A DNA stretch of 64,000 nt from the NCBI RefSeq assembly GCF_000699445.3, contig NC_067198.1, positions 5,242,801 through 5,306,800 on the forward strand, written 5' to 3'. The notes under the pieces are model-generated. The model had not been told where the DNA came from, searched no databases, and saw only the letters and a list, made by a program, of their open reading frames with translations. Source of the DNA: Schistosoma haematobium (lineage: Eukaryota; Platyhelminthes; Trematoda; Strigeidida; Schistosomatidae). Below are positions 55,274-64,000 of the stretch, one piece after another (the stretch's first letter is position 1; each line of letters begins with the position of its first letter). The position numbers and the translations under genes are program-made.

Positions 55274-55717
55274 TATAAATCCAGATTAATAATCCATAAA
55301 ATTGGCCAGATTAAAGGCAAAACACATAATTTGGAAATTGTAATATGTGAATCAGGAATTGTTTGTTATATAAATAAAACCGTTAATGATAGGGCTGACC
55401 AATATAAAGTGTTAACTTGAATCAGTTTATAAGGGAAATAAAATTGTGAGATAAATTATCAGAATAAATATGGTCAACATGGGGTAAGAGAGAGAATATT
55501 GTGATTACAAAATGGAAATTACGTAATATGTAAAGCAACTAGGTCAAATATAGTAGATTCAGGGGTGAATATTTAATAAAATCCCCAAAAAGGGGTTATC
55601 AAGTGTAAAGACAATAATAGTAATAATAATAGTAACAATAACAGTAATAATAATAATAAGTTTGGGACATAAAACGAACATTAATCAGATCACGTCACCA
55701 TATTATAAGATTGATTA

Positions 55718-57106
55718 TTAGCTAGTTGGCCAGGGTAAAAGGAGAGGCTGAACATACTTCTTTTGGATACAAAGCTCTGGCTTTTTGATCCGAATAGCAA
55801 TTGCTTCAGCCGTCTGTAGGATTCGCAGTCTGACGGAATTAGGTAGACTGCTGTTGACACGATAAACTATTGCAAAAGATTGCTCCATGTTTGCTGTATG
55901 TCCTGTTTGGACTAAATGGTCAAAGATGGAGCTGTTAACAGTTTTGACAACACCTTTGCTTAACCACACGGGTAGGTGCTCACCAGCCCGATTGTACAAA
56001 TTCCTAGAACATCTGCCAATATAATTCGCTCCACAGGAGCAGTTGAATTGATAGATACAGAAGGAGGTGGCTAGTCTAGGTAATTTATCTTTCAACCTCG
56101 GAGTGATTATTGGTCGTGTGGAGAATACTAGTTGTAGTTTAGCTGCGTTGAAAGTCCTTTGAATTGATCTACTTAACTTAAGTCTTAACATTTCACTCGG
56201 CGCGTCTCCTCTGAATTGTAAGCGTATATATATAGGCTTTCTATTTACTGTTGGACATTCTCTACGCTGTCTTTTATTGGCTAAGTTTTTATTTATAAAT
56301 TTCTCTGGATATCCATTTTCTTTCAGGGTTGTAAACAATCTCTTTGTTTCATCTTCAATCGTATCCATAGTGCATATAGTCTTGATTCTATGATGTAGTG
56401 TCTTGATAAGGTTCCTTTTTTGTTGTAGAGGAACGAAACTGAAAAAGTTAGTATATTGACCCGTCCAGGTCATTTTCCTGTTTATGTTTCTTTTTAGAGA
56501 TCCATCTTTTCTCCTTGTAAGCAGAACATCTAGGAAGATTATTTTACCCCCATTTTCTCTCTCACATGTGAATTTTATGGACGGGTGGGCTGTATTGAAT
56601 TGCTCGAGTGTTCTTATCAAGTCCGTACGCTCGTTACAAAGGATAAATGTATCATCCATATATCGACAGTACAATGGAAACTTATCGATCTCTTGTGCCA
56701 GTGGGCCGTTTTCTAGTTTAGAAAGGAAAATGTCTGCCAATATGGGACCCAGGGGTGAACCCATCGCGACGCCATCTATTTGTCTGTAGATTTCCCCATT
56801 GAATTTGAAATGTACATTCATAGTGCATTTTAGTAATAACTCTTTGATCTCCATAGGGATCGTCGTTTCTAGTTCCTGCTTTCTAAGTTGTTCACAAATA
56901 TATTCTACAGTTTCTCCGAGTGGGACATTTGTGAACAGTGATGCTACGTCAAAGGAAATCATCGTCTGATCTTTCATGTTTATGTTTTGAATCCTGCCAA
57001 CGAATTGGAATACGTCCTTAATACCATGTTTTACCAGGCGATTATGGAGTGATTTCAAAACAGTTACTAGCCACTTTGCTACAGTATGATATGGGGAATC
57101 ACACAT
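55718..57106 (-). pseudogene. Penelope-like RT / GIY-YIG endonuclease, copy B
   Basis: 462 codons nearly identical to copy A, with the YMDD box and the GIY-YIG region (CIYQFNC, then YIGRCSRNLY). A TTG to TAG change just before residue 1 (at about 57110) cuts off the LYGLPKIHK region, which continues in frame upstream to 57175. Missense differences from copy A are few, for example S to N in the nuclease motif. The N-terminal part lies inverted at 57186. Confidence 0.85.
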
Positions 57107-57185
57107 GTCCTAAATTGGCCCTAATGGGATATCCGGTTTATGTATCTTTGGCAGTCCGTATAACCTAGGTAAACGTGTACCCCAT

Positions 57186-57362
57186 AAAGGAACAGGAACC
57201 GTCTTACTTAACAAAAAAGATTACATTGACAAGATGAATAACATCTTGAATGATCTTCAAAAATTTCAGAAACTGAATAACCGAAAAGATGTCAATAATA
57301 AGATAGATAATGAACTGACCCGGACCTTAAAAAAAGCTCAGAGATCAACAGATTCAAGTTAA
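57186..57362 (+). pseudogene. Penelope N-terminal fragment, inverted
   Basis: Plus strand, reads KGTGTVLLNKKDYIDKMNNI and LNDLQKFQKLNNRKD, then a TAA. The start resembles the DKG..V.....Y..KM..LL segment that lies N-terminal to the RT in Penelope proteins. It is joined directly to the 3' terminus, with the RT missing. Confidence 0.65.
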
Positions 57363-57472
57363 CACGTTATATTAGTCAGCCCTAACAATTCCTGATTCAC
57401 ATATTACAATTTCCAAATTATGTGTTTTGCCTTTAATCTGGCCAATTTTATGGATTATTAATCTGGATTTAT

Positions 57473-57527
57473 AATTGTAGAACCTGATGAGAAATTATTG
57501 AAAAGAATATTCTTCGTTCATACAATT
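57473..57527 (+). ncRNA. hammerhead ribozyme, Penelope copy B right end
   Basis: Outer stem I AATTGT/ACAATT (57473-57478 with 57522-57527), inner stem I GAAC/GTTC (57480-57483 with 57516-57519). CTGATGA is at 57484-57490, a two-pair stem II in GAAATTATT, GAAA at 57500-57503, the stem III palindrome AAGAATATTCTT at 57503-57514, and the cleavage-site C at 57515. Confidence 0.75.
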
Positions 57528-57561
57528 GTGTTTTAATATAATGGGAGTTTTTCAGCGATTA

Positions 57562-57573
57562 AAATTACGATGA
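57562..57573. repeat. target-site duplication, right, Penelope copy B
   Basis: Exact repeat of 55203-55214. Confidence 0.85.
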
Positions 57574-59950
57574 GTTTAAGCTGCAAACTTTATGCAATCA
57601 TAAGGTCAATTTAGACGGTTCAGAATTATCTGGACTCGTTCATTTGACAAAATTGTTGACAGAACCAATCACTTTGGAATTTGTTGCCATACTTCGTATT
57701 TCAATCTGGTAGCTTTTGGATCATTACAAATTGTCATAACTGGTCTCATATACGTCAAATCTATTGGATGATCTAATTCCTGAAAATAATCCAGGCGAAT
57801 TTAACTATTTCGCTGGATAATTTGCTGTTTTTGTACGCAACATTTATATATTTTCACTCAGAATGTCCGTATACATTTTATCCAACCACTTCCAAGAAGT
57901 TTTCGGCATAAGATGCATCTAGTAACTTTATACTGAATCATGCTACAATGAAAAATCATGTTGTTTACAGACAAAGCTTATTCCATTCCGAAAAATTATT
58001 TGACATTTCTTAGTTCCAAATGCCTTTACCACATATTTGTAAATGTCACTAGGCTAACTGCAATAACTTCTTATGGAGAGTTCATAACTCTTTATATTCC
58101 TTAATGAAGTTCCATAAGTTGCCCCAACTTATTTTTGCCAAGTTTATCATTTTCAAGCTGTCATATACCTCACAAACCGCCATGTTAACCTGGTCCGTAC
58201 ATACGTTGTATTATTTCATCTCTGTGTCGTTTGAATTTATTAATTAGCAGAACTGCCTTTAACATTTTTCACCAAACTCATCATAGTCCTCATTGCTATA
58301 CGTATTTCGGTTTATAAATTGATCTATCATATTAGTTGCCTAATAAGACGAACATAGTTCACCGGATTTAAGTAGTCTCATATTACCCTAGCATAATAAC
58401 AAGAGTATCAGGTAGTTTTTGACCAGACAAATATTTTACATTGAAACTCCGAAGCCTACTATTAGGATTAACAGTTTGTAGATAAATATTTCCATGTTAA
58501 TATCCTGTTTAGGTTTATATAAATATTAGGCAACTGAAAGCTAGCAGGGGACCAGTCAAACTGTTCTTCAAGGCGTCCCACACATCGTTCTAATCCTCCT
58601 GATCTAAGAGTGGATCACTATCTCACACTTTGTAGAATTAATCTCACTACCGCTTGAATTTTTGGTCTTTGTCAGTGTGATAAGCCTGATAATTCGTATA
58701 TTGTACCAATTACCTCTGCCTTTCCTATCTATTGTGCCTTCGCTGCTCATTAATTTGTCGCAGCAATTATGGTATAAAAACACTACAACCCACTACAAAA
58801 TTAATGATATGTAGACGAATATTTTCGGATCGCAAATTATAATATAATCAGGTAGCTTGCATCAGGTGGTGCTACAAACTTCTGCTACCTCAGAATCACC
58901 TTAAAACAACAACACTTATTTCTCACTGGCTAATCAACAATCAACAATGCACCTAGTTATTCACATTGGTTCCAGGATATCGTCATAAAGCATTGTCATG
59001 ACTTACCAATCACCTAATATGACTGATGACACTGATGAAACTATCGACAAAGTCGGTCAACAAATTGACATGCAATTATCACTGAATAGTGTTGCCTTCT
59101 CGCTAACTTCATCTATTACAAATCATTTCAGCATGTTAATCTATCAGTTGCTCATTCAGTAAGTTAAAACCTTGGTGGTTTGATTGTTGGTTCAGCGACA
59201 AAAACACGCATGCGAACCATCAGTATAAGCAGCCGAGCAAGCCTCCTACAATCTGAAAATATTGCTATTGAATTTATTACAACACCGACTACAGTTCATA
59301 TCATTATCAGAGACATGAACTGGTAGTTGTAGTTCCTTTGGGTACAACTTATGTTCTCCATTATAATCACATGAGCATCGCTCTCTATCGATCATCTTGT
59401 AAAGACTTATTTAGCCAAGAGCATCGCACAACAACATGTCACCTTTATTTGTGGCACATAGGCATCGTCGATTTCAATGATTACTAATCAACATCGACAG
59501 AACATGGATTCATTTTCTATTTCTAAACACAAAATAGTTGTACTGCCTACAAGTTAAGTTATTACCACACATTTTACTGCGACTTATTAAAATACCTTCA
59601 CACGAAATCATTCCTAATTATTATAATCCCACTTTGCATAGCTCTTAAGTAATCTCCACCAAAATTTCCATTTTGCGCGCGTTAAGAACTAAACCAAACA
59701 GTTTGAAATGATAACGTGTATTTCCCGACCAGTTGCTGCAAGCTTTTTTCTGATTTATCTTTCGGCTCATCAACAACCGAAGGATTCTTATTATTCTTTG
59801 TAACTCCCGGTGCGCGACAATCCCATTCGATATGGCATCGAAACAACATCATTCTGATTCTGGTGGGAACGTGGTGTAGTGGCACTGGTTCTTAACTACG
59901 CGACCTTTAAAGCTGAGCATATAAATACTGAAAAGAATTAGTTTCAACGA
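57574..59950. other. no gene recognised
   Basis: AT-rich. A broken frame near 57600-57960 (pieces such as LDGSELSGLVHLTKLL... and FNYFAG.FAVFVRNIY) might be an old gag-like region, but this is not firm. No other coding pattern. Confidence 0.35.
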
Positions 59951-59954
59951 CTGA

Positions 59955-60275
59955 CACGAAGAGAAGCCTAACTATGGAGAACGCGGAAACATTAGTTCAA
60001 TTCTATCGGATGACATGGCTCAGCCTTGCAGACATGGTCATTCTTGTGTGACTTATCTCTTATTCGTATTGGATATATATTATTCTATTTTCAGCCTAAA
60101 TGTATTCTTCAGAAATATTAGACCTAATATTGCTGATTCTTATGATATAGTGTAGGAAATGGTGTGACCTCCGCATAAGATGTTACATATTGGATGGTCA
60201 CATCTTGACAAATCTGTGTTGTAAGGATTAGATCCATCATTGCAGAAGCATTAATAACGAACTTACACAATAATT
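59955..60275 (+). repeat. diverged repeat, copy 2
   Basis: Partner of 54395-54720 in the same orientation. Confidence 0.45.
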
Positions 60276-60279
60276 CTAC

Positions 60280-61770
60280 GTATAAACCTCACACAACAAC
60301 TTCAGACAGTATATTACGTAGCACTCGTAATACTTTATCTTGCCTGAAAACTGACATCCTTCACGTAACAAATCGTAAGTTAGAAACGAGTAATCAATAT
60401 TATTCATACTAATACTGTTTAGCAATCGAAACGCTAGTCACTTTTACTTGAAAATTCAGTGATGTACACTCGATGGAACAGTCGTGACTAGTTTGGCTAA
60501 GTGGTTAGCAGCTCAGTGCAGAAATTGATCAATCTGTATTCATTGGGCTCAGATAATTATGAATCTAGTGTCCTGAAATGCAAAAAATAAAGATAAAATT
60601 AAAAGATCCCCAAGCAGTCTAAGCTATGATTGTCTTGAACTGTAGCCATATATGTATGAAGTTCATTCAAGTTTAATTAAATTAACCTCAAGCGTAGAAA
60701 CTATGGACGTAATTTGTTGCACTTGGTGGCAATTTAACTAAATACTCTATCATTCATGATGAGTCAACCGCCATCGCACAGTAGCCAGACTTAGAGCACA
60801 CAAGCTTTTTACAGAGAATAACCATTGGATAGCCTCTGATTACCTAGAACCCTCTACAATTCACTTGAAACTCAATAATCAAGACAGGTAGAGCATCTGC
60901 TTAGCCCTCGCTCCTTGTCACAAACCAATGGAATTTATAAAAGCTCGATTGACCACATGTCTTTCTGCTTGATGAGAAACACAAAGCATGTTGAAATCAC
61001 GACAAACGTATACATAAAATGATTCAAGACGTGGGGAACCATTTTTTGGGCCATTTATTTAACACTGTAGACTGCATTGAAGACAAACGTTGAACGGTAG
61101 GAAGTGAAAGGGAAAAACTCCAAACACGTAGCAGCTGTTTTGTGTCCCTAAATCAGCCATAATCACAACAGCACTACGAAGCGAAATGATTAAAAACCAG
61201 CAAATAACATCAATAACATGGAATTACAATTTTAGAACATTTGAAGGATGGAGATATACAACACAATAAGGACACTATCTCTGGTCCGCCGTGGAAAACC
61301 AGGATGAGCTTGATCCAGATCATATGAAATAAATGAGCAACATGAATGCGATTATAAGGAGAACATTCAAATCGATCCCAACAACGGCATTTGCAATGAG
61401 AATTTAAACCAAGCGAAGCCAAACACAAAGCAATATATGCCATTCACTAAAGCTTACAATGATGGTAGAAGTGTTGCAAATGCTGCCATTGGCAAGCGAA
61501 TTTTTCGCTCGTTATCATAATTGTCAGAAACATGTTGATTACACCTAGACCTTGTTATAGATTTATTGAGCATTAAAGTAATTAGGGTGGCGCGCTGTGG
61601 AAGGTTATTCATTACAGTGAGTTTCTCCCAAAGTTGTCCTATATTTGCTAATTACTACAGAAAGCGACTACTCAAGTCAAGGAAGGCTTTTTGCATCTTC
61701 GTGGTACGTAATCTTGACAAATATGATAGTTCTTCACTACGCTGTGATAACGTTCGTTAGGGCTTGAAAT
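60280..61770. other. no gene seen
   Basis: Intergenic, AT-rich. A weak tRNA-like GGCTAAGTGGTTAGCAGCTC lies near 60499. No coding pattern. Confidence 0.4.
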
Positions 61771-61775
61771 ATGCT

Positions 61776-61950
61776 GCAACCGCCCAATCTCAAGATTGGG
61801 ATAGGGGTCCCCATTTTGGGGAAAGTTTTATCCGTTTTGGGGAAATTTTAAAGAATCTGCTATATGAAACTCCGGGGAAATGGCACAACAATCCCAAAAT
61901 TTCCCTTGATCTGAGAAATTCCCCAAAATTGGGAGATTGGGCAGGATTGC
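61776..61950. mobile_element. small MITE candidate
   Basis: 175 bases bounded by imperfect inverted ends: GCAACCGCCCAATCTC on the left and GAGATTGGGCAGGATTGC on the right. Inner parts also mirror each other (CCCCATTTTGGGG and TTCCCCAAAATTGGG). No clear target duplication. Confidence 0.45.
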
Positions 61951-62393
61951 TATCAATTTATCAAAAAGATGTCTTGGTTAAAATCAAAGTTAAGCTGTAA
62001 GCTTTATTGCTTTACAAAAAAGTCACAATACTTATAATGTTTACATCACGAACTGTCGTGCTACCAAAGATCTATCTTAAATCTTATCGGTTCGTCAGTC
62101 TCGTCGAAATTTCAGACGATAATACTTTATAGGTCTCGAATATAAATCATTTTTTATCGGTATTTGATAAAGCCGTACCAAATGTATAATGATCTTGTGT
62201 AACAGTTCGCCCTCTTTGTCTGATTCTGATATTAGTTGGTATTTATATTGTTACTCTCCCATTAAATCTACCTGTCATTGTTTTAAGATTCCGGCATTTA
62301 GCACAGAAGATTCCAATCTAATCTCGACAAACTCAACTTAACCCTATCCTTTCAAGGATCCATTCGTGAGTAAAATCCAAACGCGTAAAGAAG

Positions 62394-62465
62394 ATGGTTG
62401 AGGTTAACGATGGTCGCCATTTTAAAAATCCTTACCAGGATTATATGCCTGGAGACCAGCTTAAA
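62394..62465 (+). CDS. LANCL: LANCL exon 1
   Basis: 24 codons from ATG at 62394, ending ...GDQLK before a GTACTT donor, phase 0. The next intron is only 35 bases. Confidence 0.7.
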
Positions 62466-64000
62466 GTACTTTCAGTATTTACTTGTGCACCACGTTCCAG
62501 GTGGGAGATACAAACATCCCAAACAAAATTGTCGAACTGTTAAATGTTCTGAATTCGAATTTCGAGAAGTTATCGTCGTCTGACGTATCAATGTACACGG
62601 GCTTGTCAGGTGAGTGTTATGTGTTTTATCATCCTCAGTCAGTGAATCAGTCATATGCAACGTCAAACCTGACATATTTATGAATCGGTTCAAGCTGAAA
62701 CATACCATCAGAACAGCGAAACGAGACTGTCAGGGCATGTCTCAGAAAGGTAGATATAGTAACAGTATTAGTGGTAATGGGAGAGATTATGTGTGGAAAG
62801 TACAATTCGAGAAAATATGAATTTGTAGAATGAAAATATGTAAAACAGTTTAGAGATTTCATATCTAAAGAAATACACCTGTGACATTGCGAACGATTTT
62901 GAGCCACGTCACCCAAAGTCTCTAACAATCGGTCAAGACAATCACGCGGACTTAACCAGACAGTCTGAACCTAGTAACATGGCCCATTGCAGTGTCTTAA
63001 TGTATTTGAACTAAGCCATGGTTTCAGATTGAATTAAATGACTAACCAGAAATGTGAAGACTTTTATGTGTGTATAATGAATTTTATGTTTTCCTTTGTT
63101 TACGCATACAGGTATTGTATTTTTGTAAGACAGTAGGTGTGGCCCACCATGTCACATCAGTATATACGTGCTTCCACCACATCTATTCCAACTTATTAAT
63201 CATTGAAAGTCAAGTGACTGACTGGCTAATTCTATCAAGTGTTGATTCATATACCACATATCTAGTCATGTCATTTGAATAAATGTATCAGGATATGCCC
63301 TTCAATTTGAAGTAACAAGTCATAATCAGATTCTCGGAGAAATCCACCTATTTATATTCTGTACTTCTACTGATGAGCTACACTAAGTGTGAAAGAAATA
63401 TAATATATGAACCACTGAGTCGACCAGTGAAATCCGTCACTGATCGTTGTTAGTGTAGTTGAACTAACGATGTTCATTTGTAAAACCTTTCATTGAATGT
63501 TGTTAGTATTGTGTTCCAGATTGGTCGTCTCCCATTGTTTTGATATCGTTAGCAATTTATTTGGGACCATTCAAACCCACAAACAGACGTTGTCTATACA
63601 TTGAGGTGTAAGAAATGTAGTTGTGTACTTTAGAATTTGTGAATAGTATGCAAACCACTCGATCAACTTGTGTTTCTTTCTATTTGTTTGTAGGTGTTGG
63701 ACTATTCTACAATTTCCTATCACAATGCAAATGTGAATTATTAGACAGAAAGATACGTGAAAATGGTGTTGTATGTACTGAGAAGTTGTTAAATCGATGT
63801 CTACGTCATATGGACTTGAAGAAGTTATCTAAAAATATCAGTGTTTACACTAGCCCGATCGGTCCACTGTGTTTAGGTGCTTTATCATCAGTCAAGCATG
63901 GAAGTGAGAATACAGAGGCAAAGAAGTTCGTAGAAGACATTTTGTCGGCGAGTAAATATGGCTTGGATGTGGACTGTGGGATGCCTGATGAAGCGTTATA
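62394..64000 (+). CDS. LANCL: LanC-like protein (LANCL family), 5' part, runs off the window
   Basis: LANCL proteins are eukaryotic relatives of bacterial lanthionine cyclases. They bind glutathione and add it to dehydroamino acids in proteins. Three exons join in frame: MVEVNDGRHFKNPYQDYMPG ... GDTNIPNKIVELLNVLNSNF ... MYTGLSGVGLFYNFL ... ISVYTSPIGPLCLGAL ... DVDCGMPDEAL. FKNPYQDY matches the FPNPY.DY start of LANCL proteins, YTGLSGVGLFY the YTGWAGIA.LY repeat, and MPDEAL the P.E.LYGR repeat at the window edge. The zinc and glutathione residues lie further downstream, outside the window. The second intron (1084 bases) holds an old LINE fragment. Confidence 0.85.
62501..62609 (+). CDS. LANCL: LANCL exon 2
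   Basis: 109 bases after acceptor CGTTCCAG. Ends ...YTGLS plus one base at a GTGAGT donor. Confidence 0.8.
62690..62995 (-). repeat. LINE type 2 3' fragment in the LANCL intron
   Basis: Diverged minus-strand match to 9620-9980: GTGGTAATG ... GATTTTGAGCCACGTCACCC ... CAATCACGCGGACTTAACCA. Confidence 0.6.
63694..64000 (+). CDS. LANCL: LANCL exon 3 (incomplete)
   Basis: Starts after a TTTGTTTGTAG acceptor, completes the split glycine codon and stays open to the window edge. Confidence 0.85.

Larger units (their letters stand above)
55215..57561. mobile_element. Penelope-like element, copy B (two converging parts)
   Basis: A 2347-base insertion with a 12-base target duplication. 55215-57181 is a minus-strand RT-endonuclease part with its 3' region. 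57182-57561 is a plus-strand part: a short N-terminal coding piece joined directly to the same 3' terminus. The two outer ends are therefore long inverted repeats (about 180 bases), each carrying a complete hammerhead. Confidence 0.9.

Noticed and set aside
57600..57960. Gag-like frame of an LTR element
   Set aside because: Several stops and no zinc knuckle or protease motif; too weak to call.
1..64000. CRISPR arrays, operons or bacterial features
   Set aside because: Repeats are dispersed retroelements and microsatellites; introns with GT-AG borders show a eukaryotic genome.

Overview
The window is an animal genome segment that looks like a schistosome (digenean fluke, genus Schistosoma). 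The reasons are: AT-rich, very repeat-dense DNA; many copies of Sm-alpha-like hammerhead-ribozyme SINEs; degenerate RTE/CR1-type LINEs and two Penelope-like elements; a 35-nt intron near a gene's 5' end; and two single-copy genes with fluke-like structure. I cannot fix the species from sequence alone.

Host genes. (1) A Roundabout-type axon-guidance receptor on the minus strand. I rebuilt it from four exons, 52108-49424, 46820-45914, 38352-37759 and 31498-31443. The model is about 1413 residues: signal peptide, five Ig domains, three FN3 domains, one transmembrane helix and a cytoplasmic tail with CC1-like and CC2-like motifs. A repeat-poor, T-rich (minus sense) stretch of about 2.8 kb after its stop is a probable long 3' UTR. 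(2) The 5' part of a LanC-like protein gene on the plus strand (exons 62394-62465, 62501-62609 and 63694 to the window end).

Mobile DNA fills most of the rest. From 1 to about 28.6 kb the window is a mosaic of three tRNA-headed SINE families that each carry a hammerhead ribozyme, fragments of at least two LINE lineages, a pair of 282-bp inverted-repeat elements and Penelope copy A (12340-14396). From 31.6 to 37.5 kb (robo intron 3) there is a LINE nested in a LINE and a SINE nested in a SINE. Robo intron 2 holds two multi-kilobase LINE copies (38.7-41.1 kb minus, 42.3-45.5 kb plus). From 52.5 to 62.3 kb lie a CR1-like remnant, Penelope copy B (55215-57561), an old diverged repeat pair and a small MITE candidate.

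The most striking theme is catalytic RNA. Four unrelated-looking element types (Sm-alpha-like SINE, SINE family 2, SINE family 3 and the Penelope ends) carry a type-I hammerhead core, CUGANGA ... GAAA ... UC. In each, the consensus-like stem III is a perfect palindrome: ACGCGCGT, ACCCGGGT, ACGGCCGT and AAGAATATTCTT. Stem III then has no loop as a monomer, so these ribozymes should work mainly as dimers or tandem repeats. Tandem head-to-tail copies are in fact visible, with a 408-bp period in family 3. Sm-alpha and Penelope hammerheads are known from the literature; I do not recall families 2 and 3 as named families.
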